A DNA stretch of 64,000 nt from Mya arenaria (taxonomy: Eukaryota > Mollusca > Bivalvia > Myida > Myidae), in NCBI RefSeq assembly GCF_026914265.1, contig NC_069135.1:31777256-31841255 (forward strand), read 5' to 3'. Under the pieces are notes generated by a model. The model ran no database searches. It saw nothing but the letters and a program-made list of their open reading frames with translations, and was not told the origin of the DNA. Each line of letters begins with the position of its first letter. The stretch's first letter is position 1. This document shows positions 12,782 to 24,500 of the stretch, one piece after another. The translations under genes were made by a program, and so were the position numbers.

Positions 12782-15700
12782 ATGGCTGCCTATACTCTGG
12801 TCGATGATGTTCCAACAAGCCAGGGTCTCCCAATACTTTCACCTGACCCTGAAGACAGACGAATCACCCAGCAAACAAGCCTACTTGACAAGAAAGCTGA
12901 CTTCAATATTCTTGAGAAGTTGAAACATCTAAGAGATAATAAACGGTTTTGTGATGTCATTCTTGAAGTAAGAGGTGTGAAGTTTATGGCTCATAAGAAT
13001 GTCCTAGCATCTTGGAGTCCTACTTTTGCTTCCAAATTATTCAACGAAGACAGGAATGTTTTCAGAGATTACATCATGGTCTTTTATGACAATAGTGAAG
13101 TTTTCTCAGACTTGCTTGATTTCATGTACAATGGGTATGTAGCTCCAAGAGAAACAAACTTTCTGCAACTTCTTCATCTAGCTGTGAGTTTTCAGATTGA
13201 AACACTGAAGAATTACTGTGAAGAGTTTCTACGCTGCAATCTCCACCTCGGAAACTTTGTAAGCACATACTTCTTGAGTCGAAAATTTAAGCTAGAGACG
13301 CTGGAAGAATACATTGTTGGATTTCTGCAGCTGAATCTCTCTGACACTGTCAAGCAAGGGGAGTTTCTGTCTCTGAAAGCTGAGAAGTTCAACACTTTCT
13401 TGTCAGAAGGATGGATGAAAAAAATCAAACCAGAGATCAAACTTTTCCTGATAATAAGTTGGGTTGGTTATGATGTTCAAGAAAGAGAAAAGTTTCTAGT
13501 GTTGTTGCTTGGACATATTGACTGGTCTACTGTGGCCAATGATTTTCTCCTGGAGATCAATCGCACAGAGAATTTCTTCACATCTCATGAATCAAGTTTG
13601 TATTTATTGCTTCAAACTTTGTACAGTGCTGGTATTGCACTTGGTCCATACAAGGAAGTCTTCCCAGGTCTGAGACAATCATATTCTGGTATTCTAAAAG
13701 AGGTTGTTCATGCTAGTCTTCTGAAGAATGACTCTGAAACATTTCACCCAGTAACTATAACAGTAAAAGAAAGACCAGTCTTTAAAGATGCTTCAGTTAA
13801 CACAACATTGTCTTCTCTCCCGTGTCACCTTAAAGATGCTTCTGTAAACACTGATGTGAACAATTCACACTTTGTAGATTCAGAAATAGTGCATGAACCT
13901 GTAAATGAATTGGTACAAGAAGTGGAACCTACTGTTAGTAATCTTCCAGAGCCAAAGTATGATCAGTTTGAGACCCTTGGAGAGTTCATTGAAGCTGAGA
14001 TCCATGAAATTAAACTGCGGGAAACTCAAGAGAGGTTGCAGAAGGAAAAACAATTGGAACAAGAAGTAACCCTGAATGAAATGAGTCAAATAACATCTAG
14101 CAATACAAATGTTGAAACACCTGTAAAGAAGAAATCACCAAAGAAGAAAGTGAAATCAACAATTACGGAAAACGATGAACTTCAAAACCTTGCTGAAACA
14201 AATTTCAATATGTCTAAAGCAGTGTCAGAGAAATCACCGATACAGGCGAAAAATGAAAAAAAGAGTAATACACCTAAAAAACAGGTAATATTAATTGATG
14301 ACTTTGATGAGTTTCATCCTCATGATGCGGAGTACAAACCTTGTGCCCAGGAATTAAAGCAAGCGGAACTTTATGAAGCTATGGATGAGGAGGATGAAGA
14401 GAAGGATATGCAAGATCTTGCTAGAGACTCTGTTGTTAAAAGTATCAAAACTGGAGGGAAGACAACACCAAAAAGTAAAAGGAAACTAGTCAAAGATTTC
14501 AAACAGGAGTCAAATAAAGTTCTATCATGTCAGTTTGATAATTGTGCTTATATAACAAAAGTACCTCAAAGACTTGAGAAGCATATAAAAACAGCCCATG
14601 AAACTTCATTTGAGCTGAAATGCAACCTGTGTGTTTTTGAAACAAAAGAGGTTCGAAAATACAACACACACATGAAGCAGCATTTTCCTGGTCCCCCCTT
14701 CCACTGTGACTACCCACGATGCACCTACAGTTCTGAGAAGATACACACGATGTTGACACATAGGATATCGCATACAGATGACCGACCGTTTACGTGTGAC
14801 TGTGGAATGAGGTTCAGAACAAACAACACATTGATAGCACACAAAAAGACACATCTTGGTAACTCAAAATTATGCATTGCATCTGTATTGGTATAAATAT
14901 TCTTAAGTATAAAGGGTTTGACAGCTCCTTTAAAAGGGGGATAAGAATGAATTTAAGAAAGCTTGTTTTATTAGTTTGACGGTCATATATAAAAAAATAA
15001 TCTTGAAATCAAAACAGGGTATGAATGAATAAGACATGATGTATGAATATTTTTTCTATGTTTTGCAAGTTTTCAATACATGTTATATAGGGAAGTATAC
15101 TATGAACACGTAAAGTCAGGAGATTTTAAAGTTCAGGATTATTCTGTGCTCAGACAATCTGACATATGCATAAAACGGTAGGAAGTGCCCTGAAATGAAT
15201 ATTAATGTACCTTGAAATGAATATTAATGACTTTGGGAACAAAAAGAGATCTAGGCCCCTCATACAGAAACAAAACCCTGCATATTTTTCATGAATGTAA
15301 ATGGTCAGATTAAAAAACTGAAAAATTCAATACCGCTATGTTACGTTTTTTCTTTAAAATACTGGTATACGCAGTCCTGCAAGTTCAAACAAAAATATAT
15401 GGAAACAAACCTTAACTACCCAGCCTGTAAATATTCTTATTTCTTATTCTCAGGTCGGAAAGACTACACTTGCCCTGAATGTGCTACACCGTTCGCCACC
15501 AAGAACACGTTAAACCAGCACTTGGTAACCCATAGCGACTCGCGGCCGTACCTCTGTGATCTGTGTGGTTTCTCTACAAAGTTCCAGTCTCACCTTATAG
15601 CACACAAGAGGATACATACTGGTATAAAAAACATTTTAAGATTGTCACATTTATCTACTAACAAGAATCAATATACCCCATGGATAATTTTATAAGCTCA

Positions 15701-18700
15701 CAAGAAAATGAGGTATACAATTGTAATCTTCACAGGATTTAACAGTTTATTACCACATATAGGGGGAAAAACATCCATAAAAGTCACACTGATGTGCTGG
15801 CACTAATGCACCAGTCAATTGTAACCACGGCCTCCCCAGGTCCGGGGAATAGCAGAGACTTTGACTTTCAGTCCAGCCAAGCCCATGCAAAATCTCCGCC
15901 CTGCGGGGACGAACTTCTTGTAAAATCCCCGCCAAATGCCCCCACACCCCGGGACTCTAGGTTAAGGCCAATTCCCCGCTATTTTTTACTCCCAAGACAA
16001 AACCACCGCATTCACCCTGCACTGCGGGGCCACCTGGAAGGTTAAAACACAGCCCATTTTCCGGGCTATACCCAGTATAAACCCCGGACCTGGGGGACCT
16101 GGGGGGACCTGGTTACATTTGACTGGTGCATAACTTGTTGTGTAGCTCAATTTTACTTCAATCTGTGTTGGGAATCGGTTCCAGTTAGACTATGAATAAA
16201 TTGGTTTCATTCAAGAAACTGATTATCGATAGTACAATCGTTTTTTGATAAGATCTTAATTATAGTTTTGTTCTTGTGCAATAACTCTTAACCTTAACTA
16301 TGCTTATGGTATGTTGTTTATTGTTGTAGTTGCTTTTGGCCATATTGTTAACAATAACAACCGGACACTTTTGAATGTATAAATAAACTCAGAGGAGGAA
16401 ATTGAAAGACATGAACCAAACGCAAATAGCGAGAGGAAAGAAGGAAAACAACTCGCCGTTTGAATAAATGATTTATTATGACCAAATTCAATTGATAGTT
16501 GCCAATTTCAGGCCCAACAAATCAATTTTCGATTATATTTGATCATCGAAACATCTCTAATAAAGTGCACGATCTTCCTTGCTTGTATGAAAATCTGACA
16601 TTGAAATGTATATTGTGAATATATCTGGATTATAAGCATTTCTATTTACATCTCCGCCCATAGGTATACACTTGATGTACTAACTAGTGCTTTTCTCTCA
16701 TAGTTTATTTTCGTCCATTTAGAGTTGCCGTAATTCACCTAAGAGTTCGGACACCTTAAAATAATTATTTTTTTCGCTGTCCGAATACATAGAAAATTAC
16801 CATTTTTACATTTTATTTACATGTTTGTTTAACCTGCCTTTTTTCTTCATGTTTGCATTTTACCATTTATTAATTTAATTTATCCGTAGTAATCAATGGT
16901 CATAAACTTATTTATTACGCCTATAAGTGTAAATCCTTCATCAAGTTAATTAAAACACCATTTTATACATGCATTGAACTGAATAAACACATTCTATCAG
17001 CTTCAGATCAGAGTCACACTGTGTGACGTCACATAACTTACAGTTATACCCACGAGGATCTCGTGGAGAGCATGGACATTGCTTTGCAGGATTAATGTAT
17101 AACTGTACGATTATTGATTCTTACAGTCTATAAGTGAGGTACAAGTTTGAAAGTTTATTGGCAGATCGTTTTACAAACATGTCATGTCTATGTTTTCTTA
17201 ATCCCTTGATTGCCCTTGTTGTTTCTTTAATCCTCCAATAAATATATCACACTTCCTTTTCAACAGGCAATAAATCGTTTAGGATGGGTAGTAACTAATT
17301 AACTTGTCACAGTGGTGTATACAGTTAGGTAATCTAGCCAGGCATTGTAAAGATAAAAATCAATAATCTTCGTCTGTGAAACTTGGTAACTGTGAAAGTT
17401 ATGATTGATGTCCTTTGGGTGTCCGAAAATTAGGTACGCAAAATAAATTATTTTGGAAAATAATTATGGGTGTCCGAATATTTAGAGTGTCCGAACTCTT
17501 AGGTGAATTACGGTAATTCACTTTTTAAAAAGAAGAACCGATGTTACACATAAGTACCGTTGGAGAATTGACTGACAAAAAAAATCAGGACAAGATTACA
17601 ACCCATTAATGTAATGCTCTATATTTGCAGTTAGTCATGCTACCAATTTAGAGTTTGAATTAAACAAAATAATTGCATGAATATTTAAAAATGATTCTAA
17701 TAAACAACCTTGGAATGGGCGCTGAACATTAAAAAATAGGCCTCCGATAAATGGCTTACTGAAGGGTCTTCAGAAATGATGGTGACCTTCTATACATCAA
17801 CCTCAGATTTAGGTTTTGAGTTCATTTCCAGTTAGCCTAAGCGGCCTAAGAAATAATGTGAATTGTTTTCATAAAATACATCAATTACACAATAAAAGTT
17901 TGGTCATTCCAGGTGCTGAATGGATTGATAAACAATAAGAATAAATTGTAATTATATCTGTTTTGATTTTTTTCAGGTGAGGTGTTCCGATGCCAGTTTC
18001 CCAACTGTCAGTACTTCTCACCAAAACGCAGCCAGCTTAAGGGCCACATGCGTTCTCATCTCGGCATTAGAGCGCACATCTGTGATGTCTGCAGCAAAAC
18101 GTTTATTGAGCGGAGCCATCTTATACGCCATCAAAAAATACACACCAACAATCGCATTTGTTGTGAATTGTGTGAATACACAACTACCCGAAAAGACAAG
18201 CTTAAGGAACATTTTAAGAAACATCATACTGGGGAAGTAACTTTAAAGGCTAAGAAATCCAAGTCATTATTAGGTGGTAAAAACAAATCAAATTCGAAAA
18301 AGTTGGCTGACAATGTTTTGACTTCCAGTGATCAGAGTGCATTAGAGTCTCAAGGTCCCATACCAATGAAATGGGACCACGGGGGTTATTCCTTGTCCCA
18401 GGTCCAGAATGGGACAGACGCCCATGAAGGTGGGGAGACTTTATTAAGCGCAGATGGTACATATTGTGTCCTCAGAGAAACATTGACCTCAAACGAGACA
18501 ATACAGCCAATATTGACCATGGAGCAAATTAATTCACAAATGAGTGTTGCGAAAGCGTTGGAGGCAAGTGGGGCAATAGTAAGTCAGAATGGAGGAATTA
18601 TGCATGGAGGTGTCGATGGTAGTTTAAATTCAGGTGTTCCTGTACTGAACTTGTTGAACAGCCCTCTTACAAATGTTGAGGGTGTGGGTGCCGGTCAAAT

Positions 18701-18821
18701 TGTAACGTCAAGAATGGATACAGAAAACGGGCCAGCTTATACAATTGTTCAGTCTTCTACAGGATTAACTAGTCATTCACAGGAGTTGTCTGGTCTTAAT
18801 GCATTTATGGCTTTCATTTGA
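12782..18821 (+). CDS. BTB-BACK-like C2H2 zinc-finger protein (nine fingers)
   Basis: Three coding exons, 12782-14858, 15454-15621 and 17977-18821, give 1029 residues. Both introns are phase 1, GT-AG, and fall on a glycine of a finger linker (THL-G-RKDY and HT-G-EVF). The start is ATG 12782, not the in-frame ATG 12746, because CTCTTGCAG (a good acceptor) ends at 12769 and 12746 lies in its intron. Residues about 42-152 form a BTB/POZ domain (FCDVILEV, AHKNVLA, YNGYV). About 158-262 resembles a BACK domain. Residues 330-580 are acidic and low-complexity with a KKKSPKKKVK nuclear-localisation-like patch. Nine C2H2 fingers span about 583-833, some with CX4C and one with CXC spacing. A glycine/serine-rich tail of about 195 residues follows. 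It is expected to be a nuclear DNA-binding regulator. I cannot assign a named orthologue. Confidence 0.9.
15807..16130. mobile_element. PIF/Harbinger-like MITE (family H1), intact copy
   Basis: A 324-bp element in intron 2 of the zinc-finger gene. The ends TGCACCAGTCAATTGTAACC and its inverted counterpart are flanked by TAA at 15804-15806 and 16131-16133. The body is unusually GC-rich for this window (CCCCGGGACT, GGGGACCTGG) and has no coding capacity worth noting. Confidence 0.85.
16728..17513. mobile_element. Inverted-repeat element with a 27-bp perfect TIR
   Basis: The left end CCGTAATTCACCTAAGAGTT continues through CGGACAC, and the right end is its exact inverse. Weaker inverted similarity continues inward (TGTCCGAATA). 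Total about 786 bp, within intron 2 of the zinc-finger gene. No transposase frame is visible and no clear target duplication could be fixed, so the superfamily is open. Confidence 0.7.
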
Positions 18822-20016
18822 TTGTTCAGCTTAAGCCATTTTTAAACATGTTTCAAAGAGGGGTTACAAATTCTAATTAATTAATGAAAATTACCATACT
18901 CAAATGAATGAAATTAAGTTTAAGTAACTAATTCATGTTTAAAAACATTTTACACTGAACAGGTTCTATTTAAAACAACATTCAAGCATAAGCATATATA
19001 TGTATGTATGTATGTATTTCTTTAGACCTTGCGGTCAAGGATAACCCTTGAAAGTGCAAGCACTTATTTCCAACGGGGTCCTTTGCTTTTGCTGAAGGGA
19101 CAGCTCGACGAAGAGACAGTGGTGGGATACAAGGAAGTCCAGGTGCGATACCCTAGCTCTTTTTCGAAGAGGCCCCTTGGTTCTTTTACGTGCTTGGTGT
19201 AAAGCACTGATACACGGGGTACAACTTTCCTGGGTTAAACCAGTACTGAGTACACCACTTTTCAAAGCACTACCCTTTACGTGCCGAGCGCCAGGCAAGG
19301 GAGCTACTTGTACCAATTTTTAACGTCTTTTGGTATGACCAGGGATCGAACCCACGACCTCCTGCTCCGTAGGCGGACGCTTAACCACTAGGCCACGGAG
19401 ACGGATTTATTATGTATTATATCTAATTTCATAACAAGAGTAAGAAAAGCTGAAAAATGAACTCTTTTTTTAATTCGTCAGAATGAAAAGGATCTTGCCA
19501 AAAATAGTGCATGCACAGGAGTTTCTGCTGTTACGACTTATATTTTGAGAGAATTAATAAGAATAAATGCTATTTGTAAACATCTACTACTGAATTATCC
19601 ATTTGTTAAACACATGTACATACATGAACTAGCATGGAATAAGTGAATAATTATTAAGGGTTGCAATTCTATTAAAATAGAATAGTGATAAATTATACTA
19701 ACTGATTTAGAAGTTTATATTTTATGCCAATATTTCATTTTTTAAACATCAAATATTGTATAGAATTTGTTCAAGTGATCACTTTTTACTTGATAATTTT
19801 ACATCAAAAATGCTTGTTTTTTTATATGTGATGTTTAAAATCACAGCCTTAATATACAGTATTTATATTTTGTCATCAAGTTAAAAAGATTCATTAATGA
19901 TATCTGAAGGTGTATGTTTTAATGATATTTGTTTATACATTTGTTTAGGATGTTTACTGTTTGCAAAGATGTTTTGATCATATATTGATATGCATGCATG
20001 GATAATATCAAATAAA
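18822..20016 (+). other. 3' UTR / flank of the zinc-finger gene with candidate poly(A) signals
   Basis: AATAAA occurs at 19562-19567 and 20011-20016; none lies in the first 700 bases after the stop. If either is used, the antisense SINE at 18993-19403 would be part of the 3' UTR. Confidence 0.4.
18993..19403 (-). mobile_element. tRNA-derived SINE (family S1), minus strand
   Basis: Read on the minus strand from 19403, it begins with a tRNA-like head carrying an A box (TGGCCTAGTGG) and a B box (GGTTCGATCCC). A body follows with TTGCCTGGCGCTCGGCACG and CAGTACTGG, and the tail is a (TACA)n-like simple repeat at 18993-19017. It is colinear with the plus-strand copy at 20696. The clover-leaf is degenerate and it is not a functional tRNA gene. 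Confidence 0.85.
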
Positions 20017-20099
20017 AAGTAAACTGTACACAATAATTTAGTTCTTTGTGTTTAGTCAAACTACATTTTCGATATCATACAGCATGTGAAAAACTGTGC

Positions 20100-20470
20100 C
20101 TTGATTATTTGGTGAAATTGAATAGAAACCTTGTGGATATTTTGTCCAAGAACTGCATCTACATTGTACATGTGCACATCAATCTTGGTGAGTTGTTTAT
20201 CCTAATATTTAGGTGACTAGGTCATCTTTCAAAATGGGTCATGTTCAGTAAGAATCTTAGTGATAAAATGTTAAATAAATGAAAAAACATGTCAACACTG
20301 TATAAAGACCAGAATGATGTTCTACCCAAACATGCATCAAACTTGGTCATAATGTTTTTTTTTCTACATGGAATTTAGTACAATAAACTCAAGTTCAACA
20401 TGTTAGCCATTAGGTTAAATCCTAGGTTCATAGGTTATTCTACAGAAAACAGCAAAAATCACAAATTGGT
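20100..20470. repeat. Degenerate dispersed repeat
   Basis: Phrases such as GGTGACTAGGTCATC, AAATGGGTCATGTTCA and CATCAAACTTGGTCATAATG resemble a dispersed, non-coding repeat familiar from bivalve genomes. The copy is old and its borders are unclear. Confidence 0.35.
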
Positions 20471-20695
20471 ACATTAACGTGTCCAAATGTGTCCCACTGA
20501 AGCTATTGCAAATTATTAGGCTTTAAATATGTATTTTCTGAAGGATGAAACATGTTTTATTATTCCTATTATTTGTTTATGAATACCCAGTCTATAAAAA
20601 TGAATTATATGAACATATTTTAAGACAGGGATGTCATTTTCAAAGACTTTTGTGTTCCAGTTTGATTCCATATCCAAATTTACCCCTTTGTGTCC

Positions 20696-21096
20696 ACCGT
20701 CTCAGTGGCCTAGTAGTTAAGGCGTCTGCCTACAGAGCGGGAGGTCGTGGGTTCCATCCCTGGCCGTGTCATACAGCGGTAAAAGACGTTAAAAGTTGGT
20801 ACAAGTAGTTCCCTTGCCTGGCACTCTACGTTTAAAAGTAGTGCTTGGAAAAGCGGTGTACTCAGTACTGGTTTAGCTCCGGAAAGTTGTACTCCGTGTA
20901 TCGGTGCTTTACACACAGCACGTAAAAGAACCAAGGGGTCTCTTCGAAAAAGAGCTAGGGTATCGCACCCAGACTTCCTTGTATCCCACCAGTGTCTCTT
21001 CCGCGTGCTGTCCCTTCAGCAAAAACAAAGGACCGTGTTGGAAATAATTGCTTGCACTTTCACGGGTTATCTTTGACTGTAAGGTCTAAATAAATA
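20696..21096 (+). mobile_element. tRNA-derived SINE (family S1), plus strand
   Basis: The head starts at CCACCGTCTCAGTGGCC with A box TGGCCTAGTAG and B box GGTTCCATCCC. The body and the end AAGGTCTAAATAAATACA match the reversed copy at 18993-19403 throughout. It lies about 470 bp upstream of the RRP9 start codon. Confidence 0.85.
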
Positions 21097-21509
21097 CAGC
21101 TTGCACACAATTGATTCACGGATTTCTCGTTCTCAATTTTTTCAATATATTTAAAGAAGATATCATTACAAACAATCAATAGCGACATTTAAAAATAGTC
21201 AAAAAATAATCTCTTTACAGCTTTTCTAGCATCAGTCGTATAATAACAGTATTAAAAGAGGTTAGTTACATCCTATTAGGAACCCTTTACCTTAAATGGA
21301 ATATAAACATACACCTAGGAACTCTTCTACAGAAACAGATTGATACGCTCCCTTACCATTATAATAATCACTATTTGCTGAAGTTCAACGATTAAACATT
21401 ATAAACGTCGGTTAATAGTGAGGGGTAACTTGCGATATGAAGGGACATAACCACTGCATGGAGTTTGTCTTGATGTCGACTACGATAAAAAGTGTTTTTA
21501 AGCGTCCCA

Positions 21510-21532
21510 CACGTGTGTGAATCTACTTCCGG
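21510..21532 (+). promoter_or_regulatory. RRP9 promoter-proximal motifs (E-box and ETS-like)
   Basis: CACGTG at 21510-21515 and ACTTCCGG at 21525-21532 lie 31-53 bases before the RRP9 ATG. ETS/GABP-like sites close to the start are typical of TATA-less housekeeping promoters, and the E-box would fit growth-linked ribosome-biogenesis genes. Binding is inferred from the motif alone. Confidence 0.45.
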
Positions 21533-21562
21533 TTTAAAAATATAAACACAGCTTGGCCGAAA

Positions 21563-24500
21563 ATGTCATTTTTCATCAAAGGGAAAGGCAAATCAAAGCC
21601 CGTGAGTATTTGAATTTGTATCAAACAATGACTTTGTTCTTTCTTAATTATTTGCTGAAATGTTGAGATGTAAGCACTATTAAAAGTCGTGTTTACATCT
21701 AAGTTTGTATATTTCGGATGTATTATTTCGGACATCTGTTTCGAGATTTGATTTACTGTTAATCAACTTAATGATCAACTACTTTACTGAGCTTTTTAAT
21801 TAAAATCTCCGGAGCAGATTTAAATTTTCAAAAAAACAATCAATTGTTCATCATCATTTCTAGTCTAAAATATTAGACGTGTTGTACGGGATTCTTCCAA
21901 TCCCTAACGTCTAAACGGGAATGTACAAAAAACGGGGGTGTTTTAAAAATATTGAAATTGTTTTAAGTGAAGTATTTTATGGTTGAAATTGATCATAAAG
22001 AGTTATATTCATATTTTACCATGTAAGTGAAATGCTATTTTGCACTAAACAAGCATTTGATGCATTAAAACAAGTTGTTTACCTTTCCAATAAAACGAAA
22101 GTTGACTGACACAGAAAACAATTATGCGAAGGGGAACAACTCGATACAATCGTAATAACTCGGCCTCCTCCGACAAGGCTTCGAGATAGACCTCGTTATA
22201 CAATCGTAACAACTCGGCCATGGCCGAAATGTTCCGAGCGATTTAAAACTGTGCCCTGAAGCCTTGTAGGTGCCCTTCATGTATATATCGTTATGTTTTG
22301 ACAGAATGAAATGAAGAAAAGCCGTCAAACTCATAATTATAAGTTGGATATTTATTTTTTTGTGTACGGAACTAATATAAAATAACATTATCTGGTAATA
22401 TTTCTTGTTATTATGATATTTTATAGACGCTATATGCTTTAACCTGGAATCCTGATCGGAACAACTACCCACTTTCGATACTAAACAATTTGTACGTGAA
22501 GGATTTGCCATATCAAAAATCTAAAAAAAATCTGTCAACGTACAATTATTTGGACTACATCATTTCATAATTAAAATAAAGTCCCCCTAAAAATGGATTA
22601 GCTAAAGAACTTCAGCAAACACGTTATATATTACCTTTTTGGATGTGTTCGCTGAAGAGAACGCCGTATCCAAACCCTACCAGAATTCGTGACATTTTTA
22701 TGTCACGCTGTTATTTCACCTGTATGCATTTAGTCTAAAATAATAGACGTGTTATACGGGATTCTTCCAATCCCTAACGTCTAAACGGGAATATGCAAAA
22801 AAACGGGGGTGTTTTAAAAATATTGAAATTGTTTTAAGTGAAGTAATTTATGGTTGAAATTGATCATAAAGAGTTTTATTCATATTTTACCATGTAAGTG
22901 AAATGTTATTTTGCACTAAACAAGCATTTAGTGCATTAAAACAAGTTGTTTACCTTTCCAATAAAACGAAAGTTGACTGACACAGACAACAATTATGCGA
23001 AGGGGAACAACTCGATACAATCGTAATAGCTCGGCCTCCTCCGACAAAGCTTCGAGATAGACCTCGTTATACAATCGTAACAACTCGGCCATGGCCGAAA
23101 TGTTCCGAGCAATTTAAAACTGTGCCCTAAAGCTTTGCAGGTGCCCTTCATGTATATATCGTTATGTTTTGACAGAATGAAATGAAAAAAAGCCGTCAAA
23201 CTCATAATTATAAGTTGGATATTTATTTGTTTGTGTACGGAACTAATATAAAATAACATTATCTGGTAATATTTCTTGTTTTTATGATATTTTATAGACG
23301 CTATATGCTTTAACCTGGAATCCTGATCGGAACAACTACCCACTTTTGATACTAAACAATTTGTACGTGAAGGACTTGCCATATCAAAAATCTAAAAAAA
23401 ATCTGTCAACGTACAATTATTTGGACTAGTATGCATTGTACAGACAAAATAACTATATCCTCAGGTAAATTTAGTAAAATGTAGTTCACAAACACATTTT
23501 CAAAACCAAACAACGCTTTATAGATAGTTAATTTATCATTTTAATAAATCCGATTATAATCATTCCTTAACTAGGTCATAGTTGTGTTCAAATTTAATCA
23601 CATGACACCAAGATTTTCAGAAAATACCCATGTGACCTACATTTGACCTCTCAAATGTAGTGGAATAAATCAATTGTTTTTACTTATCAAAAGGTATTTT
23701 CAGCCTTACTGCAATTGGATTCAACTAAATGAACTTTGTGAATCCGATACTATAAATAGAATCCATCGACGTCATCATGGTCATGTGATTGCATTGCATC
23801 ATCACACTCAATTGATTCTGGTTGACTTTACTATGGAGGTTACGCCATAACTTTAATGTGTTGTAAACATCAAAAAAAAAATATCAACATTAAAGTTATG
23901 GAAGCCAGAACTAAAAATGGATTTGTGTTATTTTTAATGAAGTAAAATAAGTTCAGATGCAAGTTACAAAAATGATATTGGTACTGATGAAGTTTAAGTC
24001 TTATGTTATGTTAAATATATTCTGTTCGAATTATGACTTTTACTTCAGAAATCAAGCAAGCCGCCTGGAGGAAAAAGAAAATCTGATCTTTCAGCATATC
24101 CATTGAAGAAGAAGAAATTCCGAGGTGCAGATGAAGAAATTGAAAGTGATTCAGACGTTGGGGAAGAGTAAGCACCGATATTAACACCTCAACCTCCATT
24201 CCTTAAAATAAACTGCCTTTCGGCAATTGAGAATATGTGTTGTTGTCATTAACATTTCAATTTTACGTTCAAAAGTGATTTGAAGTTTTTAATTTTTCCA
24301 ATGTTATTGTGTAATTTAATAACTGTCTCCCAGATAATGACATCAATCACGCAATTCATTGCTTAAATAAGCATTTGGGATTGTGTCTAAATCAGAGCTT
24401 TTATACATTTATTAAACTATTATTATAATGCTGTATTTTACTAATTTATTGGTAGTTGTTGATTATTTTGTTCTTTCGGATTTATGTTCCACAATTGTTT

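Noticed and set aside
14499-14854. Antisense frames over the zinc-finger exon
   Set aside because: Shadows of the plus-strand coding exon, without independent support.
19316-19403. tRNA gene (A and B boxes present)
   Set aside because: It is the head of a SINE: no proper acceptor stem pairing, and the downstream SINE body and tail match another copy at 20696.
22122-23382. Two 129-codon frames as duplicated host genes
   Set aside because: Each lies inside a MITE with its own 9-bp target duplication, so they are element sequence.
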